A program made the position numbers and the translations under genes. Below are positions 14,848 through 23,756 of a stretch of 33,541 bases of DNA, piece by piece. Under the pieces are notes generated by a model that saw only the letters and a program-made list of their open reading frames with translations, did not search any database and was not told the DNA's origin. The first letter of the stretch is position 1. Each line of letters begins with the position of its first letter. This DNA is from Hyphomonadaceae bacterium TMED5 (GTDB lineage Bacteria; Pseudomonadota; Alphaproteobacteria; Caulobacterales; Hyphomonadaceae): contig NHBK01000023.1 of the NCBI GenBank assembly GCA_002173095.1, positions 2,347 to 35,887 on the forward strand, written 5' to 3'.

Positions 14848-16851
14848 CTATTCGAACTCAACCATGATTTCGTCAGCAGCAACGCTGTCTCCAGCACCGA
14901 CATTGATGGCTTTCACCACACCGTCAGCTTCCGCGCGAATAATGTTCTGCATTTTCATCGCTTCCACGACGCAGACCGCTTCACCGGATTTCACTTCCTG
15001 ACCAATTTCCACATCCATGGAAACGACCAGACCCGGCATTGGGCTCATGATCAGCTTGGAAAGGTCAGCTGCTTCTTTTTCTGGAAGCTTGGCGTGCAGT
15101 TCTGCAGAGCGCGGAGTGCAAACAAGCGCGCGAAGCGCAACACCGCGATGGCGGAAGAGATAGCCTTCGGTACGGTCAGCAAACTTCACCGCGAATGGCT
15201 TGCCGTCCAGCTTGCCCTCAAGAAGGTGTGTGCCCGGCGTCCAGTCTGTTTCCAGAACGTGTTTGGTGCCTTCAACTTCGATCTCGGCGCGGCCGAGCGT
15301 AAAGTCGAGCGTGATCGGATGATGTTCTTTATCAAGAATGACAACCCAGTCTTTGCGGGTCGCACCCGGCTCAGCCAGACGACCAGAAACCTGCGCAGCG
15401 CGTTCGGACTGAATGCCGTGCACATAGGCAGCGGCAGCCGTCAGAATAAGGGACTGTTCAGCGGTTGGCGCTTCTCCGCCGAAACCTTCCGGGAATTCAT
15501 CCTTGATGTATGCCGTCGTGATGTTGCCAGAACGGAAACGCTCCTGACCGTAAACCGTAGACACGAATGGCATGTTATCCTGAATGCCTTCAATGTGGTA
15601 ACGGTCCATCGCTGCGAGCTGGGCATCAATGGCCTCATCGCGTGTCTTTCCGTGTGTGACCAGCTTGGAAATCATCGGGTCATAGAACATGGAAATCTCG
15701 TCGCCTTCGCGAACACCTGAATCCACGCGAACCTCACCCGGTACGCCAACAGCTTCACCTTCTACAGGCGGGATATAACGCTTCAGGCGGCCAATGCTTG
15801 GCAGGAAGTTACGGTATGGGTCTTCCGCATAGACGCGGCTTTCCATTGCCCACCCATTGATGGACAGATCGTCCTGTTTGATGCCGAGCTTTTCGCCAGC
15901 CGCGACGCGCAGCATTTGCTCAACCAGGTCAACACCTGTGATCATCTCAGTGACCGGGTGTTCCACCTGAAGACGGGTGTTCATCTCAAGGAAGTAGAAG
16001 CTCTTATCCGCGCCTGAGGCGACGAATTCCACAGTACCCGCGCTGTCATAGTTCACAGCCTGCGCGAGCGCGACAGCCTGTGCACCCATTTTCATACGGG
16101 TCTCTTCGTCCAGAAGCGGCGATGGCGCTTCCTCGATGACCTTCTGGTTACGGCGCTGAATGGAGCATTCGCGCTCGAAAAGGTGGATTGCGTTGCCGTG
16201 CTTATCGCCGAGGATCTGGATCTCAACGTGGCGCGGGCTCAGAATGAATTTCTCAATGAAGACACGGTCATCGCCGAAAGCGCTTTTCGCTTCAGCTTTT
16301 ACAGCCGGGAAGCCTTCGCGAACTTCTGCATCGTCATAAGCAACGCGGATACCTTTACCGCCGCCACCAGCAGAAGCTTTAATCATCACCGGATAGCCGA
16401 TCTCACCGGAAATGCGGACCGCTTCTTCGGTTTCTTCGATCAGGCCCATATGGCCCGGAACAGTGGACACGCCTGCTTTCGCAGCAAATTCCTTAGAGGT
16501 GATCTTGTCACCCATAGCTTCAATCGCGTGCGGGTTCGGGCCGATGAAAACGATTTTCTCATCGGCGAGACGCTTTGCGAAGGCCGGGTTCTCTGAAAGG
16601 AAACCAAAGCCCGGATGAACCGCTTCTGCGCCGGTCTTACGAACAGCGTCTACAATTTTGTCCTGAACAAGATAGGATTCTGATGCTGGCGCACCACCGA
16701 TGAATACCGCCTCGTCTGCCAGCTCTACTGCAAGGCTGTCTGCGTCAGCCTCGGAGTAGACGATTGCTGTTTTCACGCCCAGGCGCTTACACGTCTTAAT
16801 AATGCGAACGCCAATTTCACCGCGGTTTGCAATGAGAATCTTTGAAAACAT
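14848..16851 (-). CDS. pccA: Propionyl-CoA carboxylase alpha subunit (biotin carboxylase + biotin carrier)
   Basis: A 667-residue protein of the fused type. Residues 1-450 form the biotin carboxylase: ILIANRGEIGVRII at the N terminus, an ATP-grasp glycine loop (KASAGGGGKGIRV), IQRRNQKVIEEAPSP, and EMNTRLQVEHPVTE. A linking BT-type domain (about 500-590) follows, and a biotinyl domain ends the chain with EAMKMQN, whose Lys633 is the biotin site. The PYRNFLPSIGRLKRY stretch and BT domain favour propionyl-CoA over 3-methylcrotonyl- or acetyl-CoA carboxylase. It converts propionyl-CoA to (S)-methylmalonyl-CoA together with a beta subunit that is not in the window. The gene is transcribed away from purB and ends at a terminator. 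Confidence 0.92.
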   Translation of the reverse strand: MFSKILIANRGEIGVRIIKTCKRLGVKTAIVYSEADADSLAVELADEAVFIGGAPASESYLVQDKIVDAVRKTGAEAVHPGFGFLSENPAFAKRLADEKIVFIGPNPHAIEAMGDKITSKEFAAKAGVSTVPGHMGLIEETEEAVRISGEIGYPVMIKASAGGGGKGIRVAYDDAEVREGFPAVKAEAKSAFGDDRVFIEKFILSPRHVEIQILGDKHGNAIHLFERECSIQRRNQKVIEEAPSPLLDEETRMKMGAQAVALAQAVNYDSAGTVEFVASGADKSFYFLEMNTRLQVEHPVTEMITGVDLVEQMLRVAAGEKLGIKQDDLSINGWAMESRVYAEDPYRNFLPSIGRLKRYIPPVEGEAVGVPGEVRVDSGVREGDEISMFYDPMISKLVTHGKTRDEAIDAQLAAMDRYHIEGIQDNMPFVSTVYGQERFRSGNITTAYIKDEFPEGFGGEAPTAEQSLILTAAAAYVHGIQSERAAQVSGRLAEPGATRKDWVVILDKEHHPITLDFTLGRAEIEVEGTKHVLETDWTPGTHLLEGKLDGKPFAVKFADRTEGYLFRHRGVALRALVCTPRSAELHAKLPEKEAADLSKLIMSPMPGLVVSMDVEIGQEVKSGEAVCVVEAMKMQNIIRAEADGVVKAINVGAGDSVAADEIMVEFE

Positions 16852-17089
16852 GCTATTCTTGTCCCTGCCGTTTCATATATTTCCCTTGGGATTAGACGGG
16901 TTAAATGAGATTGGCAAACCTTTCAGGACAATCAGCATCTAGGAAATTAGCCGAAGACCGAGAATTGCCGTAGGGCGAGCATTCAACTGCCCCGGCGTGA
17001 AGCATTGCGCGCGCGAATGGACTCTGCACGATGAAAGGCCTAATCAGCACGCAGTTTCACTGGAATCATATTCTGACAGAGGTTTACCC

Positions 17090-18394
17090 ATGATCCCGAG
17101 ATATACCCGCCCCGAGATGAGCGCGATCTGGAGCCCGGAAAGCAAATACGGCATCTGGCTCGAAATTGAGACGCTTGCCTGCGAAGCCATGGCGGAACTC
17201 GGCGAGATCCCGGTTGAAGCAGCCCAAGCCATTCGCGAGCGCGGCGCGTTCGAAGTCGACCGCATTGATGAGATCGAGCGCGAAGTCAAACACGACATTA
17301 TCGCCTTCACCACCAATGTGGCTGAACATGTCGGCGAGGAAGCGCGCTTCCTGCACAAAGGCCTGACCTCTTCAGACGTTCTGGACACCTGCCTTGCTGT
17401 TCAGCTCGCACGCGCCAGCGACATTCTGATCAAAGATATTGAAGACCTTCTCGCAGCGATCCAGAAACGCGCAGAAGAGCACAAATATACGATCACCATT
17501 GGCCGCAGCCATGGCATCCACGCAGAGCCAACCACCTTTGGTGTAAAGCTCGCCACCTATTACGCCGAATTTGCTCGTAACCTCACCCGCCTGAAAACAG
17601 CGCGCGAAGAGATCGCGACCTGCGCCATTTCCGGCGCGGTCGGCACATATGCAAACATCGACCCGCGCATTGAAGCCTATGTCGCCAAACATCTGGGCCT
17701 CGCTCAGGAGCCGATTTCCACCCAGGTCATCCCGCGCGACCGTCACGCAGCCTTCTTTGCAACGCTTGGCGTAATCGCTAGCTCTATTGAGCGCCTTGCC
17801 ACCGAAATTCGCCACCTTCAGCGCACCGAAGTTCTGGAAGCCGAAGAATTCTTCTCTGCGGGCCAGAAAGGCTCTTCAGCCATGCCGCACAAGCGTAACC
17901 CTGTCCTCACAGAGAATCTGACAGGTCTTGCGCGTCTGGTCCGTTCCGCTGTCACTCCGGCCATGGAAAACGTAGCACTGTGGCATGAGCGCGATATCTC
18001 TCACTCTTCTGTTGAGCGCGGTATCGGCCCTGATGCGACCATCCATCTGGATTTCGCCCTCGCCCGCCTCACCGGCGTCGTCAGCGGTCTTGTTGTGTAT
18101 CCAGAGAATATGGAGCGAAACATGAACCAGCTTGGCGGTCTTCATAACTCTCAGCGTGTGCTGCTGGCCCTCGTCGGAGCAGGCACTAGCCGTGAAGACG
18201 CTTACCGCCTCGTTCAGCGCAATGCGATGGTCACATGGCGTGAAGGCACACCGTTCAATCAGCTTTTGAAAGCGGATGCCGACATCACTGCAAAACTGTC
18301 TGATGAACAGATCGATGACCTGTTTGATCTGGGTTATCATACAAAACGCGTCGATGAGATTTTCGACCGCGTGTTTGGCAACGCTCTTGCTTAA
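17090..18394 (+). CDS. purB: Adenylosuccinate lyase
   Basis: Start set at ATG 17090, preceded by AGAGG; an earlier in-frame start at 16997 would add an unlikely 31 residues. The 434-residue protein is of the short bacterial type of the fumarase/aspartase superfamily and cleaves SAICAR and adenylosuccinate in purine synthesis. Visible markers are YTRPEMSAIWSPESKY at the N terminus, TSSDVLDT, IGRSHGIHAEPTTFG (general acid histidine region), and the superfamily signature SSAMPHKRNP, whose mobile-loop serines are Ser262-Ser263. Divergent from pccA over a 238-base gap in which I see no convincing operator. The thioredoxin-fold gene follows after 42 bases on the same strand. Confidence 0.96.
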   Translation: MIPRYTRPEMSAIWSPESKYGIWLEIETLACEAMAELGEIPVEAAQAIRERGAFEVDRIDEIEREVKHDIIAFTTNVAEHVGEEARFLHKGLTSSDVLDTCLAVQLARASDILIKDIEDLLAAIQKRAEEHKYTITIGRSHGIHAEPTTFGVKLATYYAEFARNLTRLKTAREEIATCAISGAVGTYANIDPRIEAYVAKHLGLAQEPISTQVIPRDRHAAFFATLGVIASSIERLATEIRHLQRTEVLEAEEFFSAGQKGSSAMPHKRNPVLTENLTGLARLVRSAVTPAMENVALWHERDISHSSVERGIGPDATIHLDFALARLTGVVSGLVVYPENMERNMNQLGGLHNSQRVLLALVGAGTSREDAYRLVQRNAMVTWREGTPFNQLLKADADITAKLSDEQIDDLFDLGYHTKRVDEIFDRVFGNALA

Positions 18395-18436
18395 AACGGC
18401 ATAGACCAGCGTGACCGTCCCGGAAGGAGAGAACAG

Positions 18437-18931
18437 TTGAAATCAGGTATTCTGCTCCTTCTGGCGGTCTTTGGCCTGGTCACGCTTCCTGCCTCTGCCG
18501 CATCGCGCGGCATCCAGATTGTCAGCTTCACGGCAGACTGGTGCCCGACCTGCCGGGTCTTCGACCCAGCCCTGGAAGACGCCGTCGAACACCTTTCAGA
18601 CCGCCAGATTGAATGGATCACAGTGGATCTCACCGATTCACGCGGCGCATCGCGTGAACGCAGCTTCCAGATGTGGGCTGACTTTCGAAACGACATGCAA
18701 ATGCGTGGCATGGGCCAGATCTATAACGCCTATAACATGCACCCCTATACCGGCTATGCGGTGGTACTGGCGGCCGACACGAAAGAGCCGCTCGTCTGCC
18801 TGATGGGACTGCGCGATCCACGCCTCATCCAGCAGCGACTAATCACATCGCTAAATCGCGTAAACGCTGCCCCACCCGGTCAGCGCCCGGTGTATGGGAC
18901 CGATTGTCCGGATTCCTATCTCGGCAATTGA
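18437..18931 (+). CDS. Exported thioredoxin-fold protein
   Basis: A 164-residue protein starting at TTG 18437, which has a strong ribosome binding site (GGAAGGAGA) seven bases before it. A signal peptide covers about residues 1-22 (LLLLAVFGLVTLPASA). The mature protein starts a thioredoxin fold with the redox motif WCPTC (FTADWCPTCRVF). The C-terminal half is less typical and holds a lone cysteine in VCLMG and another in TDCPDSYLGN, which could form a second disulfide. Likely periplasmic thiol-disulfide exchange; the partner is unknown. It may be co-transcribed with purB. The cobalamin riboswitch region begins directly after its stop codon. Confidence 0.82.
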   Translation: MKSGILLLLAVFGLVTLPASAASRGIQIVSFTADWCPTCRVFDPALEDAVEHLSDRQIEWITVDLTDSRGASRERSFQMWADFRNDMQMRGMGQIYNAYNMHPYTGYAVVLAADTKEPLVCLMGLRDPRLIQQRLITSLNRVNAAPPGQRPVYGTDCPDSYLGN

Positions 18932-18960
18932 TTGACAAGTCCGACAATTCAAACAACAAA
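18932..18960 (+). promoter_or_regulatory. Possible promoter of the cobalamin operon
   Basis: A perfect -35 consensus TTGACA (18932-18937) directly follows the stop codon of the upstream gene and precedes the riboswitch aptamer. The region 16-18 bases downstream is A-rich (AACAACAAAG) but has no good -10 match, so this is only a candidate. Confidence 0.3.
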
Positions 18961-19120
18961 GCGCCCAGATGGTGCCGGGAGACCGGCGAAGAGGGAAGCA
19001 GGTGAGATTCCTGCACTGTGCCCGCAACTGTAAACCGGGAGCGGCCGATCAAGTCACCACTGGCATGTCCGGGAAGGTGATCGGCTGCGACGATCGGTAA
19101 GTCAGGAGACCTGCCATCGC
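18958..19120 (+). ncRNA. Cobalamin (B12) riboswitch
   Basis: The conserved core elements appear in order: GGTGCC (18971), GAAGAGGGAAGC with GGTG after it, the paired CAGG/CCTGC arm, CTGTGCCCGCAACTGTAA (the B12 box region, 19015-19033), AAGTCACCACTG, GGGAAGG, and the closing AAGTCAGGAGACCTGCC (19099-19115). This matches the adenosylcobalamin-type aptamer that represses uptake genes when corrinoid is plentiful. It lies upstream of btuB. No canonical U-rich terminator follows; hairpins at 19127-19159 and 19201-19229 lie between the aptamer and the start codon, so control may be translational. Confidence 0.96.
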
Positions 19121-19126
19121 GTCGTT

Positions 19127-19275
19127 CGCCTATCGACCGGGGTCAGTCACTGGTAGGCGGGATACGGGACCAACCCTTTCCTTCGAAACGGCTTTACAAA
19201 CTCTCTTGCATCGCCGGGTGCAAAGAGAGGTTCGAATTGTCGTTCTGGAGTGCAGCTGCCGGCGAAGCGCGCTTC
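19127..19275 (+). promoter_or_regulatory. Riboswitch expression platform region
   Basis: Three foldable elements lie between the aptamer and btuB: CGCCTA/TAGGCG (19127-19132 with 19154-19159), CTCTCTTGCA with TGCAAAGAGAG (19201-19210 with 19219-19229, one bulged A), and the perfect 12-base palindrome GAAGCGCGCTTC (19264-19275) directly beside the ribosome binding site GGGGAAC (19277-19283). None has a T tract. The last could help hide the ribosome binding site; the actual switching pair cannot be resolved by eye. Confidence 0.4.
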
Positions 19276-19286
19276 CGGGGAACAGT

Positions 19287-21164
19287 ATGAAATCTTTCCT
19301 TCTTGCAGGGTGCGCCGCGTTGGCGATCACTCTTCCTGTCGCTGCTCAGTCCGATTCTGAAACTGAAGCGCGCCAAACCACAATCAACGTTCTGGGACTT
19401 CGCCCTGTCGCATCTGACGATGTGACGTCCAGCGTCTCCGTGCTGGATGCGTCTGACCTGGCGGTACGCGATGCCTCTTTCATTGCAGATGAGCTGCGCG
19501 CCGTTCCGGGCCTCGGCATTTCACGCTCAGGCACACAGGCGGGCCTCACTCAGATCCGTATTCGCGGCGCTGAAGCCAACCACACACTTGTTCTGCTGAA
19601 CGGCATTGAGGTCTCTGATCCGGTCAATGGCGAAACCGATTTCGGTCTATTCTCCGGCCTTCAGCTGGACCGCGTTGAAGTCGCACGTGGCGAGCAGTCC
19701 ACCCTTTACGACTCAGATGCCATTGGCGGCGTGATCAACCTTGTCACATCCGACAGCCCGGCCACCACAGCTGAAATCGAAATGGGCACACAGGACACAT
19801 ATCGCGGTTCTGCCTCCACCGGTTTTGCAAACGAAACTTCCAGCCTGTCAGCTGGCATTTCCGGCTTCACCACCAGCGGCGTTGATGTGTCTGGTCGCGG
19901 CGGCGAAGAAGACGGCTCTGAGAGCTATTCAGCGATTGTCACCGGCACGCACAACACAGGCAGCTTCGGCACGCTGTCTGGTCTGTTCACCTATCGCTCA
20001 ACCACCAGCCAGACCGATCCGGACACCGACTATGACGGCGTTCTGGACAATGCTGACCGCGAAACCGACAGTGAACAGTGGCTGATCGGCGGTCGTTATG
20101 ACGTCATGGCCTTCGGTCTCGACCACGCCTTCAGCGCAAGCTTCAACTCCGTCACACGTGAGAACTCTGCTGACGGCGCTTACACCGATGAAGCGATTGG
20201 CGAGCGCACAAAGCTCTCTTACAGCCCGGCAGACACCTATGAGATTTCCGGGGCGGAAGTCTTCGCAGCCGGTCTCATCGACTGGGAGCAGGAAGACTAT
20301 GAACGTCGCGGAACGGCCAGCTTCTATGGCGACCCGAACCAGACGCAAACCTTCGAAACGCTAGGCCTTGCGGCAGAGACACGTGTCAGCTTCGATGCTG
20401 TCACGCTGAACGCTTCTGTTCGCCATGACGACAATGATGGACGTTTTGAAGATGCCACCACATGGCGTCTGGGTGCGGCTTTTGACGTTTCAGAAACGAC
20501 CCGTCTGCGCGCCAGCGCGGGTGAAGGCGTGAAGAACCCGACCTTTACTGAACTCTTCGGCTATTATCCGGGGACGTTCATCGGCAATCCTGATCTGGAA
20601 CCAGAATCCTCTTCCAGCTGGGAAGTCGGCATTGATCAGGAACTGGGACCCGTTCTGCTGAGCCTCACCTATTTCGATGCTTCGCTCGAAAATGAAATCT
20701 ACACGGCTTACACGCCAAGCTTTGAATCCACACCGGCCAACCGTTCTGGAACGTCTGAACGTTCAGGCGCAGAAGCGGCTGTCAGCTGGGCTGTCAGCGA
20801 CACGATCTCTGTCGAAGCGAGCGCGACATATGTCGACTCGACGAACGATTCTGACGTCGCTGAAATCCGTGTTCCGGAATGGACAGGCAGCCTGTCTGCA
20901 GATTGGGTATCTCCGGATGTTGATGGCATGCGTGCGGGCATTGCCTTCGACTATGTGGGCGACCAGTTCGACACCGATTTTGGCACCTATCAGACCGTGA
21001 CGCTCGACGAGTACGTTCTGGTATCCGGCACGTTCGAATATCCGCTCAATGACCGTCTGGCCGTTACGCTTCGTGGTGAGAACCTTCTCGACGTCGAAGT
21101 CGTGGACGTTGTCGGCTATCACGCCCCTGGCGTTGCAGCCTTTATCGGCCTTAAGCTCCGATAG
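19287..21164 (+). CDS. btuB: TonB-dependent vitamin B12 outer-membrane receptor
   Basis: Start set at ATG 19287 with GGGGAAC upstream and an immediate signal peptide (about residues 1-20, cleavage near VAA-Q); 625 residues. A TonB-box-like strand (TTINVLGLRP, 31-40) is followed by the plug domain with VPGLGISRSG, IRIRGAEANHTLVLLNGIEV and a closing RGEQSTLYDSDAIGGVINLVT-type segment. The remainder is a 22-strand beta barrel with calcium-loop-like Asp-rich stretches (DPDTDYDGVLDNAD near 250). It imports cobalamin across the outer membrane with TonB energy. The chain ends in LKLR rather than the usual terminal Phe or Trp. The riboswitch leader and the BtuFCD genes behind it make the B12 assignment strong. 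Confidence 0.92.
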   Translation: MKSFLLAGCAALAITLPVAAQSDSETEARQTTINVLGLRPVASDDVTSSVSVLDASDLAVRDASFIADELRAVPGLGISRSGTQAGLTQIRIRGAEANHTLVLLNGIEVSDPVNGETDFGLFSGLQLDRVEVARGEQSTLYDSDAIGGVINLVTSDSPATTAEIEMGTQDTYRGSASTGFANETSSLSAGISGFTTSGVDVSGRGGEEDGSESYSAIVTGTHNTGSFGTLSGLFTYRSTTSQTDPDTDYDGVLDNADRETDSEQWLIGGRYDVMAFGLDHAFSASFNSVTRENSADGAYTDEAIGERTKLSYSPADTYEISGAEVFAAGLIDWEQEDYERRGTASFYGDPNQTQTFETLGLAAETRVSFDAVTLNASVRHDDNDGRFEDATTWRLGAAFDVSETTRLRASAGEGVKNPTFTELFGYYPGTFIGNPDLEPESSSSWEVGIDQELGPVLLSLTYFDASLENEIYTAYTPSFESTPANRSGTSERSGAEAAVSWAVSDTISVEASATYVDSTNDSDVAEIRVPEWTGSLSADWVSPDVDGMRAGIAFDYVGDQFDTDFGTYQTVTLDEYVLVSGTFEYPLNDRLAVTLRGENLLDVEVVDVVGYHAPGVAAFIGLKLR

Positions 21165-21166
21165 AA

Positions 21167-22006
21167 ATGAAACAGCTGCTCATCCCGGTATTGGCGCTTC
21201 TGGCGGCCTGCTCTTCGCAGGACGATACCGGGGTGAGCGCACCTTCATCTGACACCGGCTATCGCCGCATTGTCAGCATGGATTACTGCGCCGACCAGTA
21301 TGTACTGGCACTGGCTGATCGCGCTGACATTGTCGCGCTTTCGCCCGACGCAGACAAAAATTTCTCTTACCTCAGAACCGAAGCCGAAGGCATTGCCCAG
21401 GTCCGTCCGGTCGCAGAGAGCGTTTTGGCCCTGCAACCCGACCTCATCGTGCGGTCATATGGTGGCGGCCCAATGGCCCCGCGTTTTTTTGAACAGGCGG
21501 GTATACCGGTTCTGCAGATTGGCTGGACGAATGATTTCGACAGCATTCGTGATGTTACGCGGCAGGTCGCAGCAGAGATGGGAAGACCTGAACGCGGCGA
21601 AGCGCTGGTGACAGACTTCAATGACCGGCTGAACGCCGTCCTGCCTCGTCTGGAAACTGCAAGCGCGCTGTATGTGACGCCGGGCGGTGTAACCTCCGGG
21701 CATGGCTCTCTGATTGATGACATGTTCACCACTGCGGGGCTTGAAAACTATGTCTCCCGTCCGGGCTGGCATGATCTCCCACTCGAACGTCTTGCACGCG
21801 AAGAACCAGACGTTCTGGCCGTTGCGTTTTATGAGACCATCCACCGAACCCCATCAGTCTGGAGCCCCAGCCGCCACCCGATCACACAGTCTGCAATGGA
21901 ACACGCTGACATCGTTCCCCTTGATGCATCATGGACCTCCTGCGGCGCTTGGTACATCGTGGAAGCAATAGAAGCCCTCGCCGAGGGCGAACAGGTAACG
22001 CAATGA
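21167..22006 (+). CDS. btuF: Cobalamin ABC transporter substrate-binding lipoprotein
   Basis: A 279-residue protein starting two bases after the btuB stop. The signal peptide ends in a lipobox (LLAAC, Cys15), so it is probably membrane-anchored instead of freely periplasmic. It belongs to the class III (BtuF/FhuD-like) binding proteins: RRIVSMDYCADQYVLAL at the start, a long central helix region, ALQPDLIVRSYGGGPMAPRF in lobe one, and SGHGSLIDDMFTTAGLENY in lobe two. Aromatic residues such as the W-H-D in RPGWHDLPLE lie near the expected corrinoid cleft. Such proteins also carry haem or siderophores, but operon and riboswitch point to cobalamin. The stop overlaps the btuC start (ATGA). Confidence 0.88.
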   Translation: MKQLLIPVLALLAACSSQDDTGVSAPSSDTGYRRIVSMDYCADQYVLALADRADIVALSPDADKNFSYLRTEAEGIAQVRPVAESVLALQPDLIVRSYGGGPMAPRFFEQAGIPVLQIGWTNDFDSIRDVTRQVAAEMGRPERGEALVTDFNDRLNAVLPRLETASALYVTPGGVTSGHGSLIDDMFTTAGLENYVSRPGWHDLPLERLAREEPDVLAVAFYETIHRTPSVWSPSRHPITQSAMEHADIVPLDASWTSCGAWYIVEAIEALAEGEQVTQ

Positions 22007-22998
22007 CCCGTGACTTCTATCTGAATGGTGCATTGGTGGTCCTTGCTTGCCTCGGACTATTCCTTGCTTGCCTTCTTGGCTCCACATCGTTGTCGGTTGG
22101 CAGTGTTATGGACGGCCTGTTGGGGCAAGGCGCACCGGAGAACGCTGTGATTGTGTGGCAGATCAGACTGCCGCGCGCGATTGCTGCACTGGTCACCGGC
22201 GCGGCCCTTGGTATGTCCGGCGCGGCCCTTCAGGGGCTGTTGCGTAACCCCCTCGCGGAACCGGGCGTATTAGGTGTGTCTGCCATGTCGGTATTGTTCG
22301 CGACACTGGTGATCTATTTTGGTCTGGCCAGCGTCAACGGGCTCGCCCTTCCGCTGGCGGCTATTGCTGGCGCGCTGGTCGCCACAGCACTTCTGGCCTT
22401 CGCAGCGTTTCGAACGGGATCAGTCGTAACGCTCATTCTGATTGGTGTAGGCATATCCAGCTTCTCCGGGGCATTTATGTCTCTAATCCTGAATTTTGCA
22501 CCCAACCCCTTCACCCTGTCAGACATGGTGAACTGGACACTGGGGTCTGTTGCTAACCGCTCTCTGGCTGATCTGACTTACAGCCTGCCCTTCATCCTGA
22601 TGGGTATGGCGCTTCTTCTCGTGTCCCGGAATGGGCTATCCGCCCTCACCCTCGGCGAGGAAGCCGCAGCAGGCATTGGCCTCAACCTCACGCGTCAGAG
22701 ACTTTTGGTCATTACAGGTGCCGGACTGGCCACAGGCGGGAGTATCGCGCTGGCTGGCGCGATCGGCTTTGTGGGGATCATAACGCCTCACGCCATCCGC
22801 CCATTTGTCGGTCATGACCCATCACGTACGCTATTGCCATCCGCACTCGCGGGCGGCGTTCTTCTTGTTTTTGCAGATATTCTGATACGCATTCTGCCCA
22901 CCTATGCCGAATTGAAGCTTGGCGTGGTCGCGGCCCTGATCGGCGCGCCCGCCTTTATCTGGATCGCCGTTCAGAACCGACGGGGAGCTGTACAATGA
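22003..22998 (+). CDS. btuC: Cobalamin ABC transporter permease
   Basis: Start set at the ATG at 22003, which overlaps the btuF stop as ATGA; 331 residues. The protein is very hydrophobic with about ten membrane helices, as in FecCD/BtuC permeases. Family marks include RLPRAIAALVTGAALGMSGA with LQGLLRNPLAEPGVLGVS, WTLGS, and the coupling-helix region ALTLGEEAAAGIGLN before LAGAIGFVGIITPHAIRPFVGHD. It forms the dimeric inner-membrane channel that accepts cobalamin from BtuF. The stop overlaps the btuD start, again as ATGA, pointing to translational coupling. Confidence 0.92.
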   Translation: MTRDFYLNGALVVLACLGLFLACLLGSTSLSVGSVMDGLLGQGAPENAVIVWQIRLPRAIAALVTGAALGMSGAALQGLLRNPLAEPGVLGVSAMSVLFATLVIYFGLASVNGLALPLAAIAGALVATALLAFAAFRTGSVVTLILIGVGISSFSGAFMSLILNFAPNPFTLSDMVNWTLGSVANRSLADLTYSLPFILMGMALLLVSRNGLSALTLGEEAAAGIGLNLTRQRLLVITGAGLATGGSIALAGAIGFVGIITPHAIRPFVGHDPSRTLLPSALAGGVLLVFADILIRILPTYAELKLGVVAALIGAPAFIWIAVQNRRGAVQ

Positions 22999-23753
22999 CC
23001 CGGCTTGAAGCGCGCAACATTTACCGCACCCAGAAAGACATCTCCATTTTGAGCAATGTCAGCCTGCCGCTTCAGACGGGGAAGCTGACATGCCTTATTG
23101 GTCCGAATGGTGCGGGAAAATCCACCCTGCTGCGTACCATGTGTGGCTTGGACAGGCCGACCAGCGGCGAAGTTCTGCTGAATGAACAGCCAATCCAGTT
23201 TCTTTCCCACCGAGAGCGCGCACGCCTGATCGGATACCTTCCGCAATCGCGGCCGCTGGCATGGCCTATTCCAGTGCGTGATGCGGTGGCGCTAGGGCGA
23301 TTTGCCTATGGCGCTCGTCCCGAAAAATTATCGCCCAAAGATGCTCAGGCCGTCGATCAGGCCATTCATGACTGCGGACTGACGGCACTTCAGCACCGGG
23401 CGACGAACACATTGTCTGGTGGCGAGCTTTCGCGTGTGCATCTGGCCAGAGCGTTTGCAGGCGAAGCGCCAGTTCTGATTGCCGATGAACCGCTGAGTGC
23501 GCTCGATCCTAAACATCAGCTTCGTGTAATGAATTTGTTCCGCGACTACACCGCAAAAGGCGGCACGGCCTGCGTGGTGCTGCACGATATTTCTATCGCC
23601 GCACAGTTCGCCTGCGAACTTGTCTGGATGAAGTCAGGTAAAATCCTCGCCTCTGGTCCACCTCAGGAAACGCTGACCAGCGTTCATATGGAAACGGTCT
23701 TTGAGGTTCAGGCCGAAATTTCAGACGGCCGACTGCGTGATTTGTCGCTCTGA
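22995..23753 (+). CDS. btuD: Cobalamin ABC transporter ATP-binding protein
   Basis: A 252-residue ABC ATPase. Walker A is GPNGAGKST (36-44), the Q-loop lies in YLPQSR, the signature is LSGGELSRVHLARAF, Walker B is VLIADEPLSALD, and the switch histidine follows in VVLHDIS. It powers BtuC transport. This is the last gene of the riboswitch-controlled operon. Its stop is only three bases from the stop of the converging rfbA gene, and no terminator hairpin fits between them, so the two transcripts probably overlap at their 3' ends. Confidence 0.92.
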   Translation: MTRLEARNIYRTQKDISILSNVSLPLQTGKLTCLIGPNGAGKSTLLRTMCGLDRPTSGEVLLNEQPIQFLSHRERARLIGYLPQSRPLAWPIPVRDAVALGRFAYGARPEKLSPKDAQAVDQAIHDCGLTALQHRATNTLSGGELSRVHLARAFAGEAPVLIADEPLSALDPKHQLRVMNLFRDYTAKGGTACVVLHDISIAAQFACELVWMKSGKILASGPPQETLTSVHMETVFEVQAEISDGRLRDLSL

Positions 23754-23756
23754 CCT

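Noticed and set aside
22995-23753. Haemin or siderophore transporter instead of cobalamin for the ABC genes
   Set aside because: The families overlap, but the complete cobalamin riboswitch and the btuB-F-C-D order favour corrinoid uptake.
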